Notes: generated by a model from the letters alone, not told the origin. A stretch of 64,000 bases of DNA from Terriglobus roseus (GCF_900102185.1 NZ_LT629690.1:992001-1056000), one strand, 5' to 3'; counted from the stretch's first letter, positions 35,650-45,221 are shown. Numbers and translations are program-made.

Positions 35650-36675
35650 TTACCGTTGCGGAGGTGCTTGTGTCGGCGTGCCGGGTGCAATGGCGCCAGG
35701 AGCGCCTGCCGGACGAGGTCCCATGGGGCGCGTTGGCATGGTCATATCCAGCGGATTTGCGCCCTTTGCAGCATTCGGATCCATCGCGGCCAGATCGGCT
35801 CGGAAGCTCACCGTATTTGCCGTGGGGAACGTCGCTGGCACAGCCTGTGTCACCTTGCCGGTGGCGGCCCACTCCACGCCACGCTGGAAGAGAACGACGG
35901 AATCCGTGGAGCTTTGCGCATACACGTCATGTCCCCATGCCGTGTGGAAGGTGCGTCCCTTGCCAAAGGTTGAGGTCATTACCATTGGTTCGTCGTCGCC
36001 GGTGCCATGGTTCGCGGGATCTGAATAAGCCGTGGCCAGCACGGTCATGCCGCCGGGGCCGCGTAGATAGCCATACAATTCATCGCCCATATGCATCCAC
36101 GTTGTCGGCAAGCCGCGCATAACGGGGTTCTTTGTGTCGCGAACCGTTACGAGAAACGGCTTGCGTAGGCCATGCATGGCGTTGTGGCCAGTGTCTTCCA
36201 GCGGCACCATCTTGCCGTCCTTCCACACCCAATGCGAACCAGCATCTTCCTTGCGTCCGCGCCAACCACCTATGCCAATCATCTGGTTGTAGGCTTTCCA
36301 ATGAGGAAAGGCATTGTCCGCCGCGTGAATGGTGACGAGGCCGCCACCGTCCTTCATGTATTGCTCGAAACTAGCCTTAACATCATCTGGCCAGCGCTCG
36401 TCTGGAGCGTCGTAGTTCAGCACAATGACGCCATACTTCTTCCAGTCCGGATGAAAGCTGCTGAAGTCAGCACCCTTCGGTGGGGCAGTGAGCACTTCCG
36501 TGTCGAAGATGCCAACCTCGTCGAGTTCCTTCTTCAGAACGGGCGTAATGGCGGCCCAATTGTGATACGGAGCGGCGCTTTCACCATCCACAATGAGAAC
36601 GCGGATGTGCTGTGCTGCCCATGCCTGCCCAGCGCACAACACGCCAGCCATGATTGCCATTCCGAACTTCTTCAT
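35650..36675 (-). CDS. Exported ThuA-like protein
   Basis: A 341-residue protein with a signal peptide (MKKFGMAIMAGVLCAGQAWA). The ThuA glutamine-amidotransferase-like fold follows: IRVLIVDGESAAPYHNWAAI, YGVIVLNYDAPDERWPDDVK, DGGGLVTIHAADNAFPHW, GKGRTFHTAWGHD. The C-terminus is Pro/Ala rich. ThuA was first seen in trehalose use through 3-keto sugars in rhizobia; the biochemical role of most members is unsettled. ATG 36675 is chosen because GGGAG precedes it and the signal peptide then starts the protein. It is 17 bases after the PQQ dehydrogenase. Confidence 0.88.
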   Translation of the reverse strand: MKKFGMAIMAGVLCAGQAWAAQHIRVLIVDGESAAPYHNWAAITPVLKKELDEVGIFDTEVLTAPPKGADFSSFHPDWKKYGVIVLNYDAPDERWPDDVKASFEQYMKDGGGLVTIHAADNAFPHWKAYNQMIGIGGWRGRKEDAGSHWVWKDGKMVPLEDTGHNAMHGLRKPFLVTVRDTKNPVMRGLPTTWMHMGDELYGYLRGPGGMTVLATAYSDPANHGTGDDEPMVMTSTFGKGRTFHTAWGHDVYAQSSTDSVVLFQRGVEWAATGKVTQAVPATFPTANTVSFRADLAAMDPNAAKGANPLDMTMPTRPMGPRPAGAPGAIAPGTPTQAPPQR

Positions 36676-36692
36676 GGAACCGCTCCCTGCAG

Positions 36693-38273
36693 TTATTTCG
36701 CTGCCTTCTTCGTGCTTGTCGCTTTTGCTGCTGGAGAACCGGGCAGCATCCATGCATACATCACACCGCCACTGCTCATCAGCACAACTTGCTTGCCATC
36801 CAGTTCATAGCTGATCGGCGTGGACGAGATGTTGCCACCCGTACCGGAATGCCACAGCGTCTTGCCCGTGGCCGTATCCAGGCCAAGGAAGTTGCCGTCT
36901 GCATCGCCGCTGAAGGTCAATCCACCATCGGTTGTCATCACGCCGGAACCAGCGCGACGGCCAAGCTCATGCGACCAACGAATCTTGCCGGTTCGATAGT
37001 CGATGGCTTCCAGGACACCTTTGCTCCACACACCGTAATCAGCGCCTGCCCAACCGTAGGCTCCGTCTGCTGGTTTGCTGAAGTACACGCTGTAACTCGG
37101 CGACGCGCTCACAATGAACAAGCCAGTCTTGGGATCGAAGCTTGGCGAACGGAAGTTCGTCATGCCGCCTTCATCGGGTGCAATCAGGCGTCCATCCGGA
37201 GTCGGTTCCTTCTCGGGATCAGGAATGGGTTCGCCACGCTCATCGACGCCTTTGGACCAGTTCACTGGACCAAAGGTGGTCGTCACCAGCGACTTGCCAT
37301 TCGTGCGATCAATCACAAAGAAGTAGCCGTTGCGTGATGCCTGCATCAGCACCTTGCGCTTCTGTCCCTTGAAGTCCACATCGGCAAGAACGGGAATCTC
37401 GACCGCATCCCAATCATGCGTGTCATGCGGCGAAGGCTGGAAAGCCCACTTCAGTGTTCCTGTATCCGGATCAAGCGCCACGATGCTGCACGTGTACAGG
37501 TTGTCGCCAGGGCGTGGCTTACCGTTGAGTACTGGTGTTGGATTTCCTGTGCCCCAGTACATCAGGTGCAGATCAGGATCATACGTACCGGTCATCCACA
37601 CGTTGCCACCGGTCGTTTTACCCTTGGTGCCAACGGGATCAGTCGCTACCCAGTTCCATTGGGTTGCGCCCGTGTCTGGATCAAGCGACCGAATGAAACC
37701 CTGCAGGTTATCGAAGTCACCTGAAGCGCCTACGATCACATGATTGCCGATGATCAATGGAGACATCGTCGACCATTGCCCCTTGTTCGAATCGGCGACC
37801 ACAACATCCCACAACACTTTGCCCGTCTTCGCATCGAGCGCCATTGCGTGTGCGTCGCTGGACATGTAGTAAAGCTTGTCCTTCAAGATGCTGACGCCGC
37901 GCTGGCCAATATGAAAAGCCTTGTTCGGCGGTGCAGTGAAGTGCCAAATGGTATGGCCAGTGCGCGCATCAATGGCCCAGATGTTGTCAGGCATCGTGAA
38001 GTAGAGAATGCCGTCAACGAGAATCGGCGTCGCCTTGATGGGCTGGGTCTGACCGGTCTGAAAGGTCCAAGCCGGCGTCATGTTTTGTACGTTGCCGGTG
38101 TTGATCTGCGTTAACGCGCTATGACGACGACCGCTGTAATCTCCGTGAAAGCCAGGCCAACTGTCCTTCGGCGGATTCTTCAACATGTTGGAATCAACAG
38201 ATTGCGCGGATGCTCCCAGCGCACACACCGCAACCAGCGATAGGACTCGAACGCTCTTAAACAAATGCTTCAC
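36693..38273 (-). CDS. PQQ-dependent dehydrogenase (quinoprotein alcohol/sugar dehydrogenase family), exported
   Basis: A 526-residue periplasmic beta-propeller. Signal peptide KHLFKSVRVLSLVAVCALGASAQ. Blades have repeated W-docking motifs (IWAIDARTGHTIWHF, AMALDAKTGKVLWDVVV, ALDPDTGTLKWAFQ, AIDYRTGKIRWSHELG, GLDTATGKTLWHSG). The segment PSPHDTHDWDAVE matches the active-site Asp/His part of methanol/alcohol dehydrogenases. It would oxidise an alcohol or sugar in the periplasm and hand electrons to the cytochrome encoded 13 bases upstream. The start is GTG after AGGGG. No complete PQQ synthesis set is in the window. Confidence 0.91.
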   Translation of the reverse strand: MKHLFKSVRVLSLVAVCALGASAQSVDSNMLKNPPKDSWPGFHGDYSGRRHSALTQINTGNVQNMTPAWTFQTGQTQPIKATPILVDGILYFTMPDNIWAIDARTGHTIWHFTAPPNKAFHIGQRGVSILKDKLYYMSSDAHAMALDAKTGKVLWDVVVADSNKGQWSTMSPLIIGNHVIVGASGDFDNLQGFIRSLDPDTGATQWNWVATDPVGTKGKTTGGNVWMTGTYDPDLHLMYWGTGNPTPVLNGKPRPGDNLYTCSIVALDPDTGTLKWAFQPSPHDTHDWDAVEIPVLADVDFKGQKRKVLMQASRNGYFFVIDRTNGKSLVTTTFGPVNWSKGVDERGEPIPDPEKEPTPDGRLIAPDEGGMTNFRSPSFDPKTGLFIVSASPSYSVYFSKPADGAYGWAGADYGVWSKGVLEAIDYRTGKIRWSHELGRRAGSGVMTTDGGLTFSGDADGNFLGLDTATGKTLWHSGTGGNISSTPISYELDGKQVVLMSSGGVMYAWMLPGSPAAKATSTKKAAK

Positions 38274-38286
38274 GGGAACCCCTGAA

Positions 38287-39135
38287 TTACTTCAAAGTCT
38301 GGATGTAGGCGAGGACGTCGTGCATGTCCTTATCGGTGTACTTGCTCATGATCTCCACATGTTGCTCTGCGGGATTGCTGACCTTAAACGTCACCGCAGA
38401 GGCAGGCCAGGAGTGATACATGCCGAAGCTGTCCTTCATGCCGATATGAAATTCGTCCTGATACTCCAGCGGGCCGTCGTGTGTCTGGCCGCTCGCCGTC
38501 TTTACGGATACGGTGGCCTTCGCCTGCTTCGGATACAGCATCTGTTCCAACAATTGCAGTCCGCTATAGCGCGTGGCCACCTTGGCAAGATCGCCGGTTG
38601 CTGAATGGCACTTTACGCAGCCGCCGGTAGTTTCGAAGTACTTCTTGCCTGCCTCAGCATTGCCGGTGTGCAGGTCGCTCTCCTCCACACCTTTGCGGTT
38701 GCCGGTCTGCGACATCGCCTTGTCCTGCTGCGAGTGAATGAAGGCAACGAGGCTAAGAATCTCGGAGTCGCCAAGATTGAAGCGCGGCATGCCCTTGTCG
38801 AGCCGCCCATTGCGCACTACCTGGCCAATGCCTTCGCCCTCCTTGTCACCGGAGACGACCTTCGAACGCGTCAAGTCCGGGCCGCTCTCGCCGCCGCTCG
38901 CATCCTTGCCGTGGCAGAAGGCGCAGTTCTGCAGGAACAGCGTTCCACCGTTTTCAATCTGCTGCTCGGTGAACTTCGCATGTACCGGCATCGGTCCTTG
39001 CGATCCCACGGTGACCTGTGGCCGAGCGCCCTGCGGACGTGGTGCATTCGCGTTCTGTGCGGTGAGGTTGGGAAGGGAAGCAGATGCCATGGTCAGCAAT
39101 GCGGCTGAAACGGCACATTTCGTCAACAGATTCAT
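38287..39135 (-). CDS. Exported di-haem c-type cytochrome
   Basis: A 282-residue protein. Signal peptide MNLLTKCAVSAALLTMASAS. Two haem-binding motifs are seen: CAFCH (in FLQNCAFCHGKDASGGESGP, about residue 76) and CVKCH (in TTGGCVKCHSATGD, about residue 177). This is the fused cytochrome c partner often found with PQQ dehydrogenases, passing electrons to the respiratory chain. ATG 39135 lies nine bases after GGAAA; the longer frame to 39276 would carry 47 extra non-signal residues. It is the first gene of the six-gene run ending in the ROK regulator. Confidence 0.92.
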   Translation of the reverse strand: MNLLTKCAVSAALLTMASASLPNLTAQNANAPRPQGARPQVTVGSQGPMPVHAKFTEQQIENGGTLFLQNCAFCHGKDASGGESGPDLTRSKVVSGDKEGEGIGQVVRNGRLDKGMPRFNLGDSEILSLVAFIHSQQDKAMSQTGNRKGVEESDLHTGNAEAGKKYFETTGGCVKCHSATGDLAKVATRYSGLQLLEQMLYPKQAKATVSVKTASGQTHDGPLEYQDEFHIGMKDSFGMYHSWPASAVTFKVSNPAEQHVEIMSKYTDKDMHDVLAYIQTLK

Positions 39136-39230
39136 CACAAGGTTTCCGTTCTTGCGTATCCGTACAGCAATGACATCGACCGCCAGCTTATAGCCCAGGC
39201 AAATCGCAGACAAAAGTGAGCAGAAAAGAT

Positions 39231-39250
39231 TTATTTCTCGTCTGGAAATA
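39231..39250. promoter_or_regulatory. TTATTTC-N6-GGAAATA, candidate ROK-type operator
   Basis: An imperfect palindrome overlapping the -10 box of the cytochrome operon. The TTATTT...AAATA form resembles sites of NagC/Mlc-type ROK proteins, and a ROK gene is the last of this operon. A repressor bound here would block transcription. The match is visual only. Confidence 0.4.
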
Positions 39251-39276
39251 TAGGGTGGCGTTGTCGCGTGTGTCAA
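39247..39276 (-). promoter_or_regulatory. Sigma-70 promoter of the cytochrome/PQQ dehydrogenase operon
   Basis: On the minus strand TTGACA (39276-39271), 18 bases, TATATT (39252-39247). The leader to ATG 39135 is about 105 bases. Confidence 0.75.
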
Positions 39277-39344
39277 GCAGAATAGCTATGAAAATAGCCT
39301 GTAAATAAAGGAAATAATGCGCCTGCTCTTTATTAAGCGAGAAG

Positions 39345-39380
39345 AAAAGAAAAGGCCCCGGATAATTCCGGGGCCTCCTG
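39345..39380 (-). terminator. Terminator of the Oar-type receptor gene
   Basis: On the minus strand GGCCCCGG, loop AATTAT, CCGGGGCC, then TTTTCTTTTC. It lies 14 bases after the receptor stop and ahead of the cytochrome operon promoter. Confidence 0.88.
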
Positions 39381-39393
39381 GAGGAACTGCTTG

Positions 39394-42300
39394 CTAGAAG
39401 TTGATACGGAGTACGAATTCCATCGTGCGAGGATCAGCCGTTGAGGTGATCTGCCCGAAGGAGTTCTGGTATGTTCCGGTGGCACTGTAGTTGGGTTGGT
39501 AGGTCCCGTTCGGTTGCACGGAGCCCAGAGTTGCACCTACGCCAAACGGCGAAAGATGGTTCGGCGCGTTGAACATCTCGGCGCGGAACTCTGCACCAAT
39601 CGATTCATGGATGGGAATGTTCTTCTGCAGAGCGACGTCCCAGTTGTTGAACAATGGGCCTAGAATTCCGTCGTAATGCACATTGCCATATGTCCCGGCG
39701 GCGGGCTGAACAAACGCTGCATAGTTCAGATACTGCTTGCCATTATGCGCGTACGGGTTTGCCCCAGGAACAAGATTCGGGCGTTGCGCAACGCTTGCTG
39801 TCGTGACAAGGTTACCAGCGACCGAAAGTCCTGAAGGCTGAATGATGTTGATGGGAAGACCGTTAGCAATACGAGTAATGCCAGAGACTTGCCAACCACC
39901 CAGCGCTTTCTTATACCAGTCCTGTTCATGCTGCCAGAAGGGAAGCGGGTAAACATAGCTGGCCACAAATATTTTGGGTTGGTTGAAGTTGCAAGGGCCG
40001 TAATCCGCCGCGAGGCTCGTGCTGTCTTGCGGAGAGTAGTTGTAACCCGATCCGTTCGCGAGGCACTGCGACCAGGTGAACGCCAGTCCGACCAGTCCGC
40101 CTTTGTTAAAGCGGGTCTGCCACCGAGCTTGCAGTGAGTTGTAGTTGGAATGTGAACCGTTGGTGTATTGGTAAATTTCACCATATCCCTTGTAAGGACG
40201 CAGTGCATTACGAGCAACGCCAGGATTTGCCTGTTCTGTCCCTGCTGCACCCTGGTTCAAGTCCTTCACCCAGGTTAGGCTGGTGGAACGTGAACCCACG
40301 TAGTTCATCTCAATAGACGTGTTGTTAAATAGCTTGTGTTGAACGCCTATGCTGAAGTTGTGGATGCGCGGCGGATTGAGGTTGCGATCACCTGAGTTGC
40401 CAATGTTCTGCGGCGCGGCGGAAGTTCCGATAGAGCCGAGAGAGTCAGCGTTACCAGCGCTGGCGAGGTTGGCTACAGCTACGAAGGGCAACTGTGATGC
40501 GGCACCGTAGATGTAGTTGCCTTCGACACGCTCGTAAGACATGCCGTAGCCGCCGCGGATGACTGTGTCCTGCTTTCCGGTTAAGTCATACGCAAAACCC
40601 ACACGCGGCGCAAACGTGTTGTATACCGTGTTGATGATTCCGCCCGGAAGATTATGGAACAGAGCGGTCACTTGTGGGTTGTTGTATACGCTCGGAGCGA
40701 CGACCTGCTTGGCCTTATCGGAGAAACCGGTTCCAGGCAGGACCAGACCGTTGTAAGGAGAAGGGTTGTTTGTAATTAAGCCAGTGCTTCCACTAACCGT
40801 CGCTGCCTTCGTCGGATCGTAAAAATTCGGATCGAAGAACGCTGTGTTGTTCGGCCAACTGCTGATGGGCGGCATGTACTGCCACCGCAAGCCCATGTTC
40901 AGGGTCAGGCGACGGCTAAGAGTCCAGTCATCTTGGAAGTACGTTTCAAACTGCGTGAAACGAGCCTGAATCTGAGGAATATTGCTGCCTTCTGTGTAGC
41001 TGGCAAAGTTGCCGGCAACAAGACCGGCCAGATTTGAGAACGTGAACGCACCATTCAACTGCGGTGGTGCAGTCTGGTTCTTGCGGGCACGCCAGAAGTA
41101 AGCTCCTGTTTTCATGGAGTGATTACCCACCACGATCGATAAGTCATCCTTCAGGGCATAAATGCGCTGATAGTTATCGAACTGGCGTGGAGTCGTACCT
41201 GGATTTCCATAGCCCGATATAGTCGTCTGCGGGATATAGGTGGATGCGTTGTAGAGCGTCGCATACGTCATCCCGTAATCCGCGCGTTGGACCGATTTCC
41301 CAAATTGCGGATTAGGCCGAATGTTAACGCCTTCATTGATGATGTTGCCGGAGAATGAGCCCACGGCGGTATTCACCATCTTCGAATTGAATGTGTGTAT
41401 CCAACGGGCATTGGACGTTAGGCCGGGAATCAGGCGGTCGTAGATGACAAAGTTGGTTGGGTTTCCGACGACCTTCACGTTGTCATGAACATAGGAACCG
41501 CTGAATTGGTTTTTGTCGTTCATGTGGTAGTCGATCTTGATCAGCCATTCTGATTGATCGTTATTGCCAAGACTCAAGTATCGGAAGTTACCGCTCGGAT
41601 CTTGAAGAACGCTAGCTGCGATGGCGCGCCCTGTAGCGGTGCTTGGCCCCGTTGCAATTGCAGCTGCAATTGCGGCTGGAGTTGGAACGGTTACGTTCTG
41701 CACGGTGGAGGTGCGCAGCCGTTTGTACTCTTGTCCGGCAAAGAAGAACAGCTTTTCCTTGCTGGCGTTGAAGTGTCCAGGAATATAGATTGGACCACCT
41801 AGGGTCCATCCGAAATCGTTATAGCGAAGCGGTGCTTTAACCGGCGCAACACTGTACGAGCTCAGAGCCCGGAAGGGATAGGCCTGAATGGCATCGTTAC
41901 GGATGTATTCGTAAGCGTTACCGTGGAAGCTCTGACCGCCGCTCTTGATGGCCACGGAAACAGTCGCACCCGACGAGCCTCCATAGCTGGCGTCGTACGC
42001 GGATGCCACGTTGCGGAACTGTTGTAGCGAATCAGGCGAGATGTTGACGAAGTTGTTGCCGCCACCGCCGTTGTCCTTGTTGTCCACACCGTCGATGAAG
42101 AAATTCATCGAGTCCGTACGGATACCGTTTACGGATTGCGAGTTGCCGTTAACGCCATACGTACCAGAGATGGCAAAACCACTCGCCACCGTCTGCGAAA
42201 CACCAGGCTGCAGGGTGATCAACTGGATATAGTTACGGCCGTTGAGCTGGATCTGCGTCGCTTCCGTGCTTGTGACGACGCCGCCAATTTCGGCGGTGGT

Positions 42301-42684
42301 CGTCTGGATCATCACGCTTTCGGCTTTCACTTCAACCGATTCGCCCACGCCGCCGACTTGTAGTTGTACCGGCACAGCGGGCTTCGCACCCACGTCCAGG
42401 GCCACGCCGGTAACAACGGATTTCTTGAACCCATCCATTGTGGTGGAAATTGTGTATGTGCCCACAGGTAGGTTCAGGGCGTTGTAGAGGCCGTCCCCGT
42501 TCGTCTTCACCGTGACGGAGATTTTTGTTGCTTCGTTCGTGACCGTGACAGACGCCCCTGGAACGGACGCGCCAGTTGCATCGGTCACGGTTCCGGAAAT
42601 GGATTGGCTATCGGTTACTTGGCCCCTTGCTACGCCTGCTGAAACGCAGGCGAGAACAATTGGAATGATGATTCCACGCTTCAT
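39394..42684 (-). CDS. Oar-type TonB-dependent outer-membrane receptor (sugar locus)
   Basis: A 1096-residue receptor. Signal peptide MKRGIIIPIVLACVSAGVAR with cleavage near GQ, then the regulatory-like beta-sandwich (SISGTVTDATGASVPGASVT), plug motifs (QIQLNGRNYIQLITLQPGVS; FFIDGVDNKDNGGGGNNFVN; VSVAIKSGGQSFHGNAYEYI) and a barrel ending in TMEFVLRINF. The start at 42684 has GAGGGGGG upstream. It has its own promoter and terminator and lies between the oxidation genes and the symporter, so it may bring a sugar polymer or glycoside across the outer membrane. Confidence 0.92.
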   Translation of the reverse strand: MKRGIIIPIVLACVSAGVARGQVTDSQSISGTVTDATGASVPGASVTVTNEATKISVTVKTNGDGLYNALNLPVGTYTISTTMDGFKKSVVTGVALDVGAKPAVPVQLQVGGVGESVEVKAESVMIQTTTAEIGGVVTSTEATQIQLNGRNYIQLITLQPGVSQTVASGFAISGTYGVNGNSQSVNGIRTDSMNFFIDGVDNKDNGGGGNNFVNISPDSLQQFRNVASAYDASYGGSSGATVSVAIKSGGQSFHGNAYEYIRNDAIQAYPFRALSSYSVAPVKAPLRYNDFGWTLGGPIYIPGHFNASKEKLFFFAGQEYKRLRTSTVQNVTVPTPAAIAAAIATGPSTATGRAIAASVLQDPSGNFRYLSLGNNDQSEWLIKIDYHMNDKNQFSGSYVHDNVKVVGNPTNFVIYDRLIPGLTSNARWIHTFNSKMVNTAVGSFSGNIINEGVNIRPNPQFGKSVQRADYGMTYATLYNASTYIPQTTISGYGNPGTTPRQFDNYQRIYALKDDLSIVVGNHSMKTGAYFWRARKNQTAPPQLNGAFTFSNLAGLVAGNFASYTEGSNIPQIQARFTQFETYFQDDWTLSRRLTLNMGLRWQYMPPISSWPNNTAFFDPNFYDPTKAATVSGSTGLITNNPSPYNGLVLPGTGFSDKAKQVVAPSVYNNPQVTALFHNLPGGIINTVYNTFAPRVGFAYDLTGKQDTVIRGGYGMSYERVEGNYIYGAASQLPFVAVANLASAGNADSLGSIGTSAAPQNIGNSGDRNLNPPRIHNFSIGVQHKLFNNTSIEMNYVGSRSTSLTWVKDLNQGAAGTEQANPGVARNALRPYKGYGEIYQYTNGSHSNYNSLQARWQTRFNKGGLVGLAFTWSQCLANGSGYNYSPQDSTSLAADYGPCNFNQPKIFVASYVYPLPFWQHEQDWYKKALGGWQVSGITRIANGLPINIIQPSGLSVAGNLVTTASVAQRPNLVPGANPYAHNGKQYLNYAAFVQPAAGTYGNVHYDGILGPLFNNWDVALQKNIPIHESIGAEFRAEMFNAPNHLSPFGVGATLGSVQPNGTYQPNYSATGTYQNSFGQITSTADPRTMEFVLRINF

Positions 42685-43172
42685 GTGACCCCCCTCGAAA
42701 TCCTTCCGCGTCTTGCATGCGCACCGCGAAAAGTGAAACCAGCGTGCAAACGAGGCTCCAGCTTTCTGGAGCAAGACAATCACTGGTTTTGTACGCGGCG
42801 CAAACTATATAGGAATCACGAATGCGCCTGTCAAGACGAAAATGAGGATTTTTGTTATTTCCCAGTGGGAGAATCGGGTCTTAATGGGAAGAAATCGATG
42901 TGATGCACAAAATCGTGCGCCGGAATTATTCCGTTTTGGATAGGCTCCGGGGACCGAAGAATAGCCCCGTGGTACGACCTTCTGAAGTATTTTTTGCGGC
43001 GAAGCGAATTATTGATAGTCGAGACTTCAGACCGGCTTTTTGCGGGTGATTACGGCGCAGGATGGCAGAAAAGCCGACGGTGGAGCGACAGAGCGGGGTG
43101 TGGCTTTATCTCCGTCTCTGGCGCGGAGACTCTCTTATGGGGCACACTGTCTGTCTCAAGGAGAAATAGGGA
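42685..43172. other. Divergent intergenic region of receptor and symporter
   Basis: About 490 bases without a gene. The left third holds the receptor promoter and, 25 bases upstream of its -35 box, the palindrome TCCCAGTGGGA (42860-42870). The right part, before the symporter, has no promoter that I can pick with confidence. Confidence 0.6.
42806..42834 (-). promoter_or_regulatory. Consensus-like sigma-70 promoter of the sugar-locus receptor
   Basis: On the minus strand TTGACA (42834-42829), a 17-base spacer, TATATA (42811-42806). The leader to ATG 42684 is about 110 bases. Confidence 0.8.
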
Positions 43173-44909
43173 ATGCCCTTTGCTCACCCTGTGATGGCAA
43201 CGCTGCTTGCGTCACAGCTAACGAATCTTTCCGGGATCGATATTGTGATCCTCGCGCTGTACTTCGTCATGGTGCTGTTCATCGGCTTCTATGTGAAGGG
43301 CGGCACTAATACGAGCGAAGAGTTCTTTCTCGCTGGCCGTGAGATGACTGCATGGATCGCCGGACTCAGTTTTGTTTCGGCGAATCTGGGGTCTTTGGAG
43401 TTGATGGGGTGGGCGGGGTCTGCCTATCAGTACGGCATCCTGGCGACGCACTGGTATTGGATCGGCGCCATCCCTGCCATGCTGTTCCTCGGCATCGTGA
43501 TGATGCCGTTCTACTACATCTCCAAGACACACTCGGTGCCGGGGTACCTGCAGCTGCGGTTTGGTGAGGGCGCGCGTGGATTGGCGGCCATCAGCTTCGG
43601 CCTTATGACCATCCTGATGAGTGGCGTGAACATGTACGCCATGGCTGTGGTCATGCAGACGGTGCTTGGATGGAACATCACCTTCTCCATCTGGATTGGC
43701 GCGATTACCGTAGCGATCTACGTGATGTTGGGTGGACTACGCTCGGCCATCATCAACGAGGTACTGCAGTTCGTCCTGATCTGGGCAGGTGCTGCGCTCA
43801 TTCCTATCCTTGGGCTCATCGAGGCGGGCGGCTGGACCAACCTGAAGGCACAGATTGCCCATAATGTGGGTAGCAATGACTACACGCATCTGTGGTCTAC
43901 GTTGGGTACCTTCAAGGGCAACCCGATGGGCATTCATTGGACGGGGATCGTGTTCGGGCTGGGTGCCATTGTGTCCTTCGGATACTGGACGACTGACTTC
44001 CTGGTCGTGCAGCGTGTACTGAGCGCCAAGGATCTGCGTGCAGCCAAGATGGCGCCGGTGATTGGTGCGGCGTTCAAGATGGCGGTGCCCCTTATCGTGA
44101 TCGTGCCGGGTTTGTTGGCACTGGCAGTGCTCAAGAACCCGGATGGGTCGCTGATGCATCTGGTGCCGGGTGATGTGGCTCGCGCGACGGGGCAGCATGC
44201 GTATGACGAGGTGTTGCCGCTGATGCTGATCCGCTATTGCGGGCCGGGTTTGCTGGGGCTTGGTATTACGGCTCTGGTTGCTGGGTTCATGAGCGGTATG
44301 GCGGGCAATGTGTCGGCGTTCTCCACGGTGTGGACCTATGACATCTACGGTGCGTACATCAAGAAGGATGCTCCGGATAAGCACTATGTGTCGATGGGCC
44401 GTTGGTCGACTGTGATCGGTATGCTGGTGTCGATTGGCACGGCTTACCTTGTGGCTCGCGCGGGATCGATCATGGATTACGTACAGGCACTGTTCTCCTT
44501 CTTCATCTCACCTCTGTTCGGCACGGTGATTCTGGGCATGCTGTGGAAGCGGGCTACGAAGGCGGGCGGGTTCTGGGGCCTGCTGGCGGGAACCGTCAGC
44601 TCCATTGCGATGTTCACCTATGTGGAACTCGGTGGAAAGGCTGCGTTGGCGCACATCGCGCTGTCACCTGATGCGCAACCGATGGCTGAGAACATGTATC
44701 GCGCACTGTGGAGCTGGATTATCTGCGTGGTTGTGACCGTTGTCGTGAGCCTGATGACAACGCCGAAGCCGGATTCCGAGTTGGATGGTCTGGTTTATGG
44801 CGCTACGGTGATTCCACATGATGGTGCTCGCACACTCTTCCAGAAGCCGATCTTCTGGGCGGGCGTTGTGTCGGTTGTATTTATTGGCCTGAACATTCTC
44901 TTCTGGTAA
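43173..44909 (+). CDS. Sodium:solute symporter (SSS family), putative sugar transporter
   Basis: A 578-residue inner-membrane transporter of the LeuT-fold SSS family. About 14 hydrophobic helices are seen, beginning IDIVILALYFVMVLFIGFYV. Family marks include NTSEEFFLAGREMTAWIAGL near helix 1, GWAGSAYQYG, VPGYLQLRFG and FMSGMAGNVSAFSTVWTYDI. The close of the chain (PKPDSELDGLVYGAT) is typical of the SGLT-like branch that carries sugars or inositol. AAGGAG precedes ATG 43173; an ATG seven codons on is possible. A small membrane protein follows after 14 bases. The sugar genes next door suggest a pentose or glycoside substrate. Confidence 0.92.
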   Translation: MPFAHPVMATLLASQLTNLSGIDIVILALYFVMVLFIGFYVKGGTNTSEEFFLAGREMTAWIAGLSFVSANLGSLELMGWAGSAYQYGILATHWYWIGAIPAMLFLGIVMMPFYYISKTHSVPGYLQLRFGEGARGLAAISFGLMTILMSGVNMYAMAVVMQTVLGWNITFSIWIGAITVAIYVMLGGLRSAIINEVLQFVLIWAGAALIPILGLIEAGGWTNLKAQIAHNVGSNDYTHLWSTLGTFKGNPMGIHWTGIVFGLGAIVSFGYWTTDFLVVQRVLSAKDLRAAKMAPVIGAAFKMAVPLIVIVPGLLALAVLKNPDGSLMHLVPGDVARATGQHAYDEVLPLMLIRYCGPGLLGLGITALVAGFMSGMAGNVSAFSTVWTYDIYGAYIKKDAPDKHYVSMGRWSTVIGMLVSIGTAYLVARAGSIMDYVQALFSFFISPLFGTVILGMLWKRATKAGGFWGLLAGTVSSIAMFTYVELGGKAALAHIALSPDAQPMAENMYRALWSWIICVVVTVVVSLMTTPKPDSELDGLVYGATVIPHDGARTLFQKPIFWAGVVSVVFIGLNILFW

Positions 44910-44923
44910 AGGAGCGGGGAACG

Positions 44924-45193
44924 ATGGAACACAAGACTGCTGATATTCATCACGTACACGCTTCAATCGAAGACAGAGATGTGAAGCCTAAAGAAACGTT
45001 GTCTCTTTGGTTTTTTGTCGGAGTGCTTTGCCTGATGTATGGGCTGGTGCTGACGCCGGTGGGAATCTATGAGTTCTCGCATCCGCCGAGCGTGGTGCTG
45101 GCAAACCTTCATGCGGCGTTCTGGTGGGGACTTCTGATGACGATCTTTGGAGCCTTCTATACGATCCGGTTTCGGCCGGGAAGTGGCAGATAG
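44924..45193 (+). CDS. Small two-helix membrane protein, symporter neighbour
   Basis: An 89-residue protein. A polar N-terminus with several His precedes two membrane helices (SLWFFVGVLCLMYGLVLTPV; VVLANLHAAFWWGLLMTIFG). I cannot name its family. GGAG precedes the ATG and it is 14 bases after the symporter, so it may be a small partner subunit of that transporter. Confidence 0.8.
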   Translation: MEHKTADIHHVHASIEDRDVKPKETLSLWFFVGVLCLMYGLVLTPVGIYEFSHPPSVVLANLHAAFWWGLLMTIFGAFYTIRFRPGSGR

Positions 45194-45221
45194 GGTGGGG
45201 TACCCCCTCCCCCCTGTTTTT

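Noticed and set aside
36693-39135. Methanol dehydrogenase with its cytochrome
   Set aside because: The family is broad; the sugar neighbours and lack of methanol-oxidation accessory genes favour another alcohol or sugar.
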